Shown here: positions 1-7,738 of the stretch, piece by piece
Layout: each line of letters opens with the position of its first letter
How positions within the stretch are numbered: the first letter of the stretch is position 1
Assembly (NCBI GenBank): GCA_910579685.1
Contig: CAJTVN010000005.1
Span: 62,001-126,000 of the forward strand
Source: an uncultured Lachnospiraceae bacterium
Lineage (GTDB): Bacteria; Bacillota; Clostridia; Lachnospirales; Lachnospiraceae
DNA: 64,000 nucleotides
Direction of reading: 5' to 3'
Program-made: the position numbers and the translations under genes
Notes under the pieces: model-generated
The model's input: only the letters and a program-made list of their open reading frames with translations
What the model was told of the DNA's origin: nothing
The model's database searches: none

Positions 1-1
1 C

Positions 2-301
2 AACGGCACCTATTCGCCGAATGATCCTGACAGATTCCGGACTCTGTACAATTCCCTGCTCAACACGCTGAGCACCTCCAAGGCGGATATGTATTTCATC
101 TTAAAGGATTTCAAGGCTTATGCCGAGGCTCAGAAAAAGGTGGAGAAGGCATACCGCGACGAGAAGGCCTGGGCGAAGAGCGCAATCCTGAATGTGGCGT
201 GCTGCGGCAAGTTTACCTCTGACAGAACCATTCAGGAATATGTGGATGAGATCTGGCATCTGGATAAAGTGGAGCTTCCTCAAAAGAGAATACCGGTATA
301 A
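2..301 (+). CDS. glgP: Glycogen/starch phosphorylase, C-terminal fragment
   Basis: The frame is open from the window edge, so only the last 99 residues are visible. They match the C-terminal helices of the glycogen/starch/alpha-glucan phosphorylase family, which releases glucose-1-phosphate from alpha-1,4-glucans: the segment YFILKDFKAYAEAQ followed by KSAILNVACCGKFTSDRTI and EYVDEIWHLD is typical. The PLP-binding lysine lies in the missing part. A strong hairpin terminator follows within 15 bases, so this ends a transcription unit. The enzyme fits the other alpha-glucan genes in the window (pullulanase, debranching enzyme, glgC/glgD). Recognition is from family memory, not a search. Confidence 0.85.
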   Translation, partial: NGTYSPNDPDRFRTLYNSLLNTLSTSKADMYFILKDFKAYAEAQKKVEKAYRDEKAWAKSAILNVACCGKFTSDRTIQEYVDEIWHLDKVELPQKRIPV

Positions 302-313
302 TTAATGTAAGAT

Positions 314-350
314 AAAAATCGGGCCGCTGGATCACCAGGGCCCGATTTTT
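314..350 (+). terminator. Rho-independent terminator after glgP
   Basis: The arm AAAAATCGGGCC (314-325) pairs with GGGCCCGATTTTT (338-350) around a 12-base loop, ending in a T run. It closes the phosphorylase unit before the response regulator gene at 421. Confidence 0.9.
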
Positions 351-420
351 ATGCACAGGCCCGCATATGGAAATCTGCGGCTTACGCAGTATGCGGTGTT
401 GAGAAAGAAAGGAATGAAAA

Positions 421-1113
421 ATGCACAGGATCCTGCTTTTGGAGGACGACACGAGCCTTGCGGAGGGCTTGTGTTATTTTCTTAAGAAAAACAGTTATGA
501 GACGGATGCGGCAAAAACCGTTAAGGCGGCCAGGGAATTACTGGCCAAAAAGCAGTATGACCTTTTACTGCTGGATGTGACGCTGCCGGACGGATTGGGT
601 TTTGAAATCTGCGAGAGTGTGAGAAATCAGAAAAACCGGGTTCCGGTCATTTTTCTTACCGCCTCGGATGAGGAGATGAATGTGATCCGGGGACTTGACA
701 GCGGCGGAGACGATTATATCGTAAAGCCTTTCCGGCTGGGAGAGCTTCTTGCCAGGATACGGGCACTGCTGCGCCGGGCAGGCGGCATGCCTGGCAATCC
801 CGGTGATGATGTTTTGACCTGCGGGGATATTGCGATCGACTTTGCGGGAAGCAGAGTGTTCCTGGAAGGGGAAAGGCTTGAGCTGACGCAGGTGGAATAC
901 AGGCTTTTATGCCTGCTGGTTCGCTCCTGCGGGAGAGTTGTCACAAGAGAGATTATTCTCGAGGAGTTGTGGGACAATGCGGGAAACTTTGTAGATGACA
1001 ATACGCTTTCCGTATATATCCGCAGGCTGCGGGAAAAGGTGGAGAAAGACCCGTCAAGGCCGGCGCATCTGATCACTGCCAGGGGATTCGGGTATTGTTG
1101 GAGGGAGGGATGA
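421..1113 (+). CDS. OmpR/PhoB-family response regulator
   Basis: 230 residues. The N-terminal receiver domain (about 1-115) has the acidic pair EDD near residue 8, the phospho-acceptor Asp in LLLLDVTLPD, the Thr in FLTASDE and the Lys in DDYIVKPF. The C-terminal winged-helix domain (about 135-228) has the OmpR-type ELTQVEYRLL and DNTLSVYIRRLREK segments. The stop is followed four bases later by the kinase start, so the two are co-transcribed. A matching ABC ATPase and FtsX permease lie just downstream. This is the layout of cell-envelope or peptide-antibiotic sensing modules of Bacillota, so the ABC pair is the likely target. The ligand is unknown. Confidence 0.93.
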   Translation: MHRILLLEDDTSLAEGLCYFLKKNSYETDAAKTVKAARELLAKKQYDLLLLDVTLPDGLGFEICESVRNQKNRVPVIFLTASDEEMNVIRGLDSGGDDYIVKPFRLGELLARIRALLRRAGGMPGNPGDDVLTCGDIAIDFAGSRVFLEGERLELTQVEYRLLCLLVRSCGRVVTREIILEELWDNAGNFVDDNTLSVYIRRLREKVEKDPSRPAHLITARGFGYCWREG

Positions 1114-1117
1114 AACC

Positions 1118-2344
1118 GTGGAGTTTATGAAGGACAGGGAAATCAGAAGATTTTGCTATTACCTGACAGCCGTGCTGGCTGCCGCATCCGTTATGGGCTT
1201 TGTTGTATGGGGTGTTTGCGGGAGGCTGATCGAGGGAGCGATACTGGCTCATGACCGGGCCGTGGCCTATGCTCTGCTGGAGCAGGGTGTGAGCAGGGAG
1301 GTGACTGCCAGGGCCTTTGCGCAAAAGAACAGGACAACTGCGGGAGAGGATCTGCTTGGCCAGATTGGAATCAGTGAGGAGACAGACATTCTCCTCCTGC
1401 CGGATTTTGTTCCCGTGCAGAAGAAAGCGCTGCCTTTGCTTGCGGGGCTTTTTCTTTTCTTATGGGGCGGTATTCTTCTGGGAACGGGAATGTTTTTTTC
1501 CGGGAGGGAGAGAATTTACAAAAAGGCGGTTTCTGTGGTGGAGCGGTTTATGGAGGGAGATTTCGGGGAGCACCTGCCCCGTGCGAAGGAGGGGAGCCTT
1601 TATGAGCTGTTTGGGAAGATCGACAGCCTTGCCAAGATGCTCTCGGCACAGAAAGAGGAGGTATGCGCCTCCAAAAATTTCCTCAAGGATACCATTTCCG
1701 ACATCTCCCATCAGCTGAAAACACCGCTCTCCGCTCTCGTCATGTACAATGATATCATTGCCGGTGAGGCGCAAGATGCAGAGGCGGTAATCGGCTTTTC
1801 ACAAAAAACCTCGGCCGCACTGCGCAGAATCGAGAGGCTGGTTCAGTCGCTTCTTAAGATTACCAGACTGGATGCAGGTGCGGTGGCTTTTGAAAAACAG
1901 GACTGGCTTCTTGCGGATGTGGCCTCAAAAGCGGTGGAGGAGCTCTGGGTGCGGGCGAAGGCGGAGGGAAAGAGGATCACGCTTGCAGGGGCGGAAGAAG
2001 TCAAGATAAACTGCGACCTGTCATGGACAGTGGAAGCGCTCTCAAATCTGGTGAAGAACGCGCTGGATTACACACCGGAGGGAGGAGAAATCGAGGTGGC
2101 CTGGGAGAGGATGGCGGAAATGGTGAGAATTTCGGTTTCGGATAACGGGAAGGGTATCGCGGAAGAGGATTATTATCACATTTTTAAAAGGTTTTATCGC
2201 TCAAAAGGCGTACAGGGCGACAGTCAGGGGATCGGGCTTGGACTTTCCCTGGCGAAATCCATAGTGGAGGGGCAGAAGGGCACGCTTTCGGTGGAGAGCG
2301 GAGTGGACGCCGGTTCTGTGTTTACCATGACATTTCCAGGCTAA
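1118..2344 (+). CDS. Sensor histidine kinase paired with the upstream regulator
   Basis: 408 residues starting with GTG at 1118, nine bases after GGAGGGAGGG; an in-frame ATG at 1127 is possible. Two membrane segments (about 12-32 and 105-128) flank a roughly 70-residue extracellular loop. A HAMP-like linker is followed by the H-box SDISHQLKTPLSAL, the N-box NLVKNALDYTP, the G1 box VSDNGKGIAEE, the F box HIFKRFYRS and the G2 box GIGLGLSLAKSI. All catalytic boxes are intact. The short sensor loop means it probably senses together with the membrane transporter encoded next, as in BceS-like systems. That is inference. Confidence 0.92.
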   Translation: MEFMKDREIRRFCYYLTAVLAAASVMGFVVWGVCGRLIEGAILAHDRAVAYALLEQGVSREVTARAFAQKNRTTAGEDLLGQIGISEETDILLLPDFVPVQKKALPLLAGLFLFLWGGILLGTGMFFSGRERIYKKAVSVVERFMEGDFGEHLPRAKEGSLYELFGKIDSLAKMLSAQKEEVCASKNFLKDTISDISHQLKTPLSALVMYNDIIAGEAQDAEAVIGFSQKTSAALRRIERLVQSLLKITRLDAGAVAFEKQDWLLADVASKAVEELWVRAKAEGKRITLAGAEEVKINCDLSWTVEALSNLVKNALDYTPEGGEIEVAWERMAEMVRISVSDNGKGIAEEDYYHIFKRFYRSKGVQGDSQGIGLGLSLAKSIVEGQKGTLSVESGVDAGSVFTMTFPG

Positions 2345-2346
2345 AG

Positions 2347-2400
2347 CTTACGAAACTGTAAGGTGCTGTTCACGTAATTGTAAGATGTCTGCGCTATTCT
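2347..2400 (+). promoter_or_regulatory. Paired TGTAAG repeats upstream of the ABC genes; candidate regulator site
   Basis: CTGTAAG (2356-2362) and TTGTAAG (2378-2384) repeat at a 22-base spacing, two helical turns, within longer similar blocks (TTACGAAACTGTAAG and TTCACGTAATTGTAAG). The first block also contains the dyad CTTAC-N6-GTAAG. A possible -10 TATTCT lies at 2395-2400, so the second repeat sits where a -35 would be. This is the usual geometry of an OmpR-family-activated promoter. Confidence 0.45.
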
Positions 2401-2464
2401 TTTTGTAGTGCGGTGAAGCGGCGCATGAATCATGAATGTTTAGAGAAAAAGGAGGCGCTTGGAA

Positions 2465-3160
2465 TTGGAACTATTGAAGGTGGACAGCCTTAACAAGGTT
2501 TACGGAAAAGGAGAAGGGCAGGTCAATGCGTTGAAGGACGTGAGCTTTGCCATGGAAAAGGGAGAATTTGCCGCAGTGGTGGGAGAGTCCGGCTCAGGGA
2601 AAAGCACGTTGCTCAACTGTATCGGCGGGCTGGATCTTCCCTCATCCGGAAAGGTTTATCTGGACGGGGAGGATCTGTTTGCCCTGGATGAGAAACAGCG
2701 TACGATTTTCAGAAGGAGGAATATCGGGTTTATCTTCCAGGCCTTTCACCTGATCGGTGAACTCACGGTAGAGCAGAATATTATTTTCCCGCTCCTTCTG
2801 GACCGTCAGAAGCCGGATCAGGGAAAGCTGGAAGAGCTGATGGAGGTTTTGGGGATTGCAAACCGGAGAAAGCACCTGCCAAGCCAACTCTCGGGAGGAC
2901 AGCAGCAGAGAGTGGCGATCGGGAGAGCTCTGATCATGTCTCCCATGCTGATCCTGGCGGATGAGCCCACGGGTAATCTGGATTCCAGGAGCAGCCGGGA
3001 TGTGATGGACCTGCTGGTGCGGGCGTCCCGTCATTATCAGCAGACTGTGCTGATGATCACACACAATCGGAATCTGACCTCTGATGCAGACCGGGTGCTG
3101 CGGGTGGCGGACGGTGTACTTAAGGATCTGGGAGGGCGGCACAATGAAAAATTATCTTGA
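2465..3160 (+). CDS. ABC transporter ATP-binding protein (MacB/LolD type)
   Basis: 231 residues from TTG 2465, nine bases after AAGGAGG at 2449-2455. A TTG at 2459 is only three bases from that site, so it is less likely. Motifs are intact: Walker A GESGSGKST, Q-loop FIFQAFHLIGELTVEQN, signature LSGGQQQRVAIGRAL, Walker B LILADEPTGNLDSRS and the H-loop in MITHN. It belongs to the family that energises FtsX-type permeases for export or removal of lipoproteins and antimicrobial peptides. The permease gene overlaps its 3' end by 17 bases, so translation is coupled. Confidence 0.93.
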   Translation: MELLKVDSLNKVYGKGEGQVNALKDVSFAMEKGEFAAVVGESGSGKSTLLNCIGGLDLPSSGKVYLDGEDLFALDEKQRTIFRRRNIGFIFQAFHLIGELTVEQNIIFPLLLDRQKPDQGKLEELMEVLGIANRRKHLPSQLSGGQQQRVAIGRALIMSPMLILADEPTGNLDSRSSRDVMDLLVRASRHYQQTVLMITHNRNLTSDADRVLRVADGVLKDLGGRHNEKLS

Positions 3161-5516
3161 TCTGATACCGATTCTCGGGAAAGTGCACAGAAGGCAGAGC
3201 CGGATGGTGCGCATCTGTATTATCCTCAGCGTCTTTCTGGTGACGGTGATTTTCGGTATGGCCGATATGGAGATCCGAAGCCAGAATATCCAGGCAAAGA
3301 GAAATTATGGGGAATGGCATGTGGGTATCCGTAATGTGTCCGACGAGCAGGTACAGCTTCTTTCCCTGCGTCCTAAAGTGGAATCCTGTACTCGTTACGA
3401 TACGTTGAATTACCGGCTTTCCATGGACTATGAGATTGCCGGGAGAAAGGCTGTCATAGCAGGCTTTGACGAGAGCGCTCTTGCCATCTTTTCCACTATT
3501 GAGTTTCTGGACGGAGAATTCCCAGAGCGGGGCGGCGTCCTGATCGACGAGGGGATGCAAAAGAGTCAGAATCTTAAGGTGGGGGATCCGGTGGTTCTTA
3601 CCTGTCCGGACGGGACGAAGCGGGATTACCGGGTGTCCGGAATTATAAAACAGCTTCCCATGCTGGCGGAAAAGGATGTCTGCGGGCTGTGCATGAACAT
3701 AGAGGATTTTCGCACCCTGTCCCTGGAGGGGGCGCAGGACAACCATGATTCTCTTGTCTATGTTAAATTTTCGCCCTGGTGCAATATTAGAAAGGAGATC
3801 CGGCTGATCCGGGAACAGTTTGGCTTTTCCGGCGAGCAGGTGGGAGGCAATGAAATGCTTCTGGCTACAATGGGACAGAGCAGCGACGTGAGCATGCTGG
3901 CCATTTACGGGATTGCCTTTCTGCTGGCGGTCCTGGTGGCGATTGCCGGCGTTTTGATGATCACCAGCAGCCTGAACAGTAACATTGCCCAAAGAACCGA
4001 GTTTTTCGGACTGCTCCGCTGCCTTGGGGCGTCCGGCGAGCAGGTGGTCCGCTTTGTGAGAAGGCAGGCTCTTGACTGGTGCAGGACGGCCATCCCTGCC
4101 GGAGCGCTTGCGGGAATGGTGGTGGTATGGATTCTCTGCGCAGTGCTGAGATTTCTCAGCCCCACTTATTTTGCGGATCTTCCGGGCTTTGGGATCAGCT
4201 GGATCGGGCTGGTCTGCGGAAGTCTTCTTGGTATCGCCACGGTTCTGCTGTCCGCCGCCTCCCCTGCCAGAAAGGCATCCAAAGTCTCTCCCCTCACGGC
4301 AGTATCCGGGAACGCCTGGGACAGGGCACCTGTAAGACGGGCGGCGGATACGAGGCGCTGCCATGTGGAAGCCGCCCTTGGATTTCATCATGCGATGGGG
4401 AACCGGAAAAATTTTGTCCTGATGACCTGCTCCTTCGCATTCAGTATTATTCTGTTTCTTGCATTTACGGTTACCATAGATTTCATGCATCATGCGGTGA
4501 CTCCTTTGAGCCCATCTTCACCGGATCTCTCAATTGTAAGTCCGGACAATACTTGTTCTCTGGAGGAGGGGCTTGCCGGAAAGTTTGAGGAGCTTGAGGG
4601 CGTGAAGCGCGTTTACGGGAGGCGGTTCGCCTATGATGTTCCCGTTGAAACCGGTGCAGGGCAAGAATCCGTCTATCTGATATCCTACGAGGAGCATCAG
4701 TTTGCATGGGCGCAGGACAGTCTGGTAGAGGGTTCTGTCCGGGATACTGCGGATGGGAACGGTGTTCTTGCGGTTTATCGGCCACAAGCTGCGGGCGGGT
4801 CTGCGGATCATGCGTCAGGCCTTAAGACGGGAGATTTGATCCGGGCGGATATCGCAGGGACGACGCAGCAGCTTGCGGTTACGGGCGTTTTGAGCGAGTG
4901 TCCCTTCAATAGCGACAACGGGCAGTGGATCCTGATCTGCTCCGAGGATACCTTCACAAAGCTTACGGGAGAGAGGGGGTATACCATCATGGATCTGCAG
5001 CTTACCCGTGATGCGGGGGAGGATACGGTGGAGGAGATCCGAAGGCTTGCGGGAGAAAACGCGGTGTTTTCTGACCGGCGTATGAGGAATGCGGAGGTGA
5101 AGGGCGCTGTCTACTCTTTTGCGGTTTTCGTATATGGGTTTTTGGCAGTCATCGCGCTGATCTCCGCCGTGAATATCATGAACAGCATTGCCATGAGCGT
5201 TTCCGCGCGCCTGCGGGAGTACGGAGCCATGCGGGCGGTGGGCATGGACGGCGGACAGATGCTTTGGATGATCACCGCCGAGGCGGCCGCCTACGGCCTG
5301 TGGGGGATTTTTCTCGGATGCGGGATCGGAATCCTGCTGAACCGTTTTATTTACGAGCAGATGGTGACGCTGCGCTGGGGCACACCGTGGTATTTCCCTG
5401 CCCTGCCGCTTTTGATCATCGTCCTTGTGATAGCGTTGTCTCTGCTGTCCGCCGTTTACGGTCCGGCCAGGCGGATAGAGGAGATGTCGGTTGTGGATGT
5501 GATTGCGGACCGATAG
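3144..5516 (+). CDS. FtsX-family ABC transporter permease
   Basis: 790 residues from ATG 3144, preceded by GGAGGG. There is one membrane segment near residues 22-42, a large extracellular domain, a first FtsX three-helix core (about 255-405), then a second membrane segment, a second extracellular domain and a final FtsX core (about 655-785) with the characteristic RLREYGAMRAVGMDG. The duplicated layout is that of long permeases working with a MacB/LolD-type ATPase. With the adjacent two-component system it most likely forms an envelope-stress or peptide-resistance module. Substrate unknown. Confidence 0.9.
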   Translation: MKNYLDLIPILGKVHRRQSRMVRICIILSVFLVTVIFGMADMEIRSQNIQAKRNYGEWHVGIRNVSDEQVQLLSLRPKVESCTRYDTLNYRLSMDYEIAGRKAVIAGFDESALAIFSTIEFLDGEFPERGGVLIDEGMQKSQNLKVGDPVVLTCPDGTKRDYRVSGIIKQLPMLAEKDVCGLCMNIEDFRTLSLEGAQDNHDSLVYVKFSPWCNIRKEIRLIREQFGFSGEQVGGNEMLLATMGQSSDVSMLAIYGIAFLLAVLVAIAGVLMITSSLNSNIAQRTEFFGLLRCLGASGEQVVRFVRRQALDWCRTAIPAGALAGMVVVWILCAVLRFLSPTYFADLPGFGISWIGLVCGSLLGIATVLLSAASPARKASKVSPLTAVSGNAWDRAPVRRAADTRRCHVEAALGFHHAMGNRKNFVLMTCSFAFSIILFLAFTVTIDFMHHAVTPLSPSSPDLSIVSPDNTCSLEEGLAGKFEELEGVKRVYGRRFAYDVPVETGAGQESVYLISYEEHQFAWAQDSLVEGSVRDTADGNGVLAVYRPQAAGGSADHASGLKTGDLIRADIAGTTQQLAVTGVLSECPFNSDNGQWILICSEDTFTKLTGERGYTIMDLQLTRDAGEDTVEEIRRLAGENAVFSDRRMRNAEVKGAVYSFAVFVYGFLAVIALISAVNIMNSIAMSVSARLREYGAMRAVGMDGGQMLWMITAEAAAYGLWGIFLGCGIGILLNRFIYEQMVTLRWGTPWYFPALPLLIIVLVIALSLLSAVYGPARRIEEMSVVDVIADR

Positions 5517-5599
5517 GGTTACGAAATTGATAAAATTTTCAAACTGCCTCATTGCATATAGGATTTCTTTGGTTTAAACTTTTACTCAGGAGGTGCTTT

Positions 5600-6076
5600 A
5601 TGGCAAATGAGGATAAGAAAGATTTCAACGCAATGTTGAATGACAATAAGGATATGCCCAAATTTCAGATAATTACTGATGAAAAAAGCATAGAAAAATA
5701 CGGCGGAGACAGAATGTACTTTGCCCCGCCTATTGATTATGACAAAATTATGCGCAGGGTTCCGGCTGGAAAGCTGCTTACCGTAGGCACAATAAGAGAA
5801 TATTTTGCCCGAATAAACGGAGCTGATTTTACAGAGCCAATTACGGCAGGAATATTTGTCTCGATTGCCGCATGGGCAAGTTTTCAAAGGGAGGATGATA
5901 AAACACCTTTTTGGAGAACGCTAAAAGCCGATGGTGAATTGAATGCAAAATATCCCGGTGGTATTGAAGCCCAAAAGAAGCTTCTTGAAAAAGAAGGGCA
6001 TACTGTTATTACAAAAGGCAGGAAAAACATTCGATACTATGTGAAAGATTATGAGAATGCCTTATTTACGATATAG
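5600..6076 (+). CDS. Alkyltransferase-like (ATL/MGMT-fold) DNA-binding protein
   Basis: 158 residues; ATG 5600 follows TCAGGAGG. Residues about 45-150 carry the MGMT C-terminal DNA-binding fold: a VPAGKLLTVGTIREYFA helix-turn and TPFWRTLKADGELN. O6-alkylguanine transferases have a reactive Cys in PCHR at the position where this protein has TPFWR, so it should bind alkylated DNA without repairing it itself, as Atl1-type proteins do to recruit excision repair. The gene is more AT-rich than its neighbours. The stop lies 77 bases before the next start. Family assignment is firm; the role is inferred from the missing cysteine. Confidence 0.75.
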   Translation: MANEDKKDFNAMLNDNKDMPKFQIITDEKSIEKYGGDRMYFAPPIDYDKIMRRVPAGKLLTVGTIREYFARINGADFTEPITAGIFVSIAAWASFQREDDKTPFWRTLKADGELNAKYPGGIEAQKKLLEKEGHTVITKGRKNIRYYVKDYENALFTI

Positions 6077-6152
6077 AGCCTTTACAGGTAGTGGAAAGAT
6101 ATATCACAAAAATTTAGAGATGAAAGATGGGAAGGAGAAGGGAGGTCATGCG

Positions 6153-7622
6153 ATGCTGAAAAACATTTATTTTGCGGAAAAACCGCAGGAAGAAGAATGC
6201 AGAATGCGTCTCAAGGCGGCAAGGGAGCGGCTTGCGGGCCTGCAGATGAAAATCAAGGAGCACAAGATCCCGGTGCTGGTGCTCATGGAGGGCTGGGGGA
6301 CCGCCGGGAAGGGTAACATCATCAGCCAGATGATCCAGAATATCGATCCCAGATTTTTCAAGGTGGCGGCCATGGATTCCCCTACCCAGGAGGAGCGCAG
6401 AAAACCGTTTCTGTGCCGCTTTTTTGCGCAGATCCCGGAGGCGGGGAAGTTCACGTTTCTGGACAGCGGCTGGATGGATGAGATTACCGGAATGCGCATG
6501 AGAGGCAGGATGAGCCAGGAGGTTTATGACCGGAGAATCGACAGCGTTAAGCGCTTCGAGAGGCAGCTGACGGACAACGGTTATCTGGTGATGAAATTTT
6601 TCTGCCATATCAGCAAAAAACAGCAGAGAAAGAGAATAGAGGCCCTGGTCAGTGATATTGACACCAGATGGAGAGTAAATGACAATGATCTGTGGCAGAA
6701 CAGACATTATGGAAAGTGCCTGGAAGTGTTTGACCGCTTTCTGGATGATACCAACACTTCCTCCGCACCCTGGTATATCATTGACGCCAAATCAAAGAAA
6801 TGGGCGGAGCTCCAGGCGCTGGAGACGCTGATACAGGGCATTGAGATCGCACTGCAGAATCAGAGCCTTTCGGTGCCTCTGCTTCAGAACGTGTTCTCTC
6901 TGTGCCAGATGCCAAGACTCTCGGAGATATCTCTTGACAAGAGCATGGAGGAACAGAGATATAAGAAGGAGCTGACGCGGCTCCAGCATGAGCTGGGAGA
7001 GCTCCACAACCGCCTCTACCGCAAAAAGGTTCCGGTGGTGATCGTGTATGAGGGACAGGACGCGGCCGGAAAGGGCGGAAACATTAAGCGCATTACCCAG
7101 GCCCTTGATCCCAGAGGCTTTGAGGTGCATCCCATAGCAAGCCCGGAGCCCCACGAGAAGGCGAGGCATTACCTGTGGCGTTTCTGGACCAGGCTTCCCA
7201 AGACAGGGCATATTGCGATTTTTGACAGGAGCTGGTATGGCCGGGTGATGGTGGAGCGCCTGGAGGGCTTCTGCAGTGAGAACGACTGGAAACGGGCCTA
7301 CAACGAGATTAATGAATTTGAGAAAGAGCTTCAAAGCTGGGGAGCCGTTATTATCAAGTTCTGGGTTCAGATCGACAAGGACACTCAGCTGGAACGCTTC
7401 AATGACCGCCAGAACACGCCGGGAAAGCAGTGGAAGATCACGGACGAGGACTGGCGCAACCGTGAAAAATGGGACGCTTACGAGGCGGCGGTGGACGAGA
7501 TGCTCCAGAAGACCAGCACCGCCTATGCGCCGTGGCATATCCTGGAATCCGTGGATAAAAAGTATGCCAGGATCAAGGCTCTCGAGATCGTGGCGGGGGA
7601 GCTTAAGAAGGCGCTTGAATAA
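6153..7622 (+). CDS. pap: Two-domain PPK2 kinase, likely polyphosphate:AMP phosphotransferase
   Basis: 489 residues from ATG 6153, seven bases after GGAGG. Two PPK2 domains lie in tandem: the first (about 10-230) has a variant P-loop GWGTAGKG and the second (about 265-488) has the canonical EGQDAAGKGGNIKR followed by the lid-type region DRSWYGRVMVERLEGF. Tandem PPK2 proteins of about 500 residues use polyphosphate to phosphorylate AMP to ADP, with only the C-terminal domain catalytic in characterised members. The N-terminal domain here keeps the GK pair but lacks the Asp of the DxAGKG motif. Cytosolic. Nucleotide specificity was not tested. Confidence 0.82.
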   Translation: MLKNIYFAEKPQEEECRMRLKAARERLAGLQMKIKEHKIPVLVLMEGWGTAGKGNIISQMIQNIDPRFFKVAAMDSPTQEERRKPFLCRFFAQIPEAGKFTFLDSGWMDEITGMRMRGRMSQEVYDRRIDSVKRFERQLTDNGYLVMKFFCHISKKQQRKRIEALVSDIDTRWRVNDNDLWQNRHYGKCLEVFDRFLDDTNTSSAPWYIIDAKSKKWAELQALETLIQGIEIALQNQSLSVPLLQNVFSLCQMPRLSEISLDKSMEEQRYKKELTRLQHELGELHNRLYRKKVPVVIVYEGQDAAGKGGNIKRITQALDPRGFEVHPIASPEPHEKARHYLWRFWTRLPKTGHIAIFDRSWYGRVMVERLEGFCSENDWKRAYNEINEFEKELQSWGAVIIKFWVQIDKDTQLERFNDRQNTPGKQWKITDEDWRNREKWDAYEAAVDEMLQKTSTAYAPWHILESVDKKYARIKALEIVAGELKKALE

Positions 7623-7646
7623 TAAGAATTGCTTGCAGAGAAATAT

Positions 7647-7675
7647 TTGCAAGTTCTCCTGTTTTCCCGTATAAT
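7647..7675 (+). promoter_or_regulatory. Sigma-A-type promoter of the hydratase gene
   Basis: TTGCAA (7647-7652), 17 bases, TATAAT (7670-7675). Strong housekeeping-type match about 64 bases before the ATG at 7739. Confidence 0.7.
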
Positions 7676-7738
7676 AAACACCGTACCCATAGAGTGAGGA
7701 AACTTCACAGCCATCAGGAAACACGAGGAGGAGAGACT

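Noticed and set aside
3120..4493. 457-codon minus-strand open frame across the FtsX permease gene
   Set aside because: Runs antisense to a clear permease, has no ribosome site or recognisable domain, and arises from G+C-rich codon bias.
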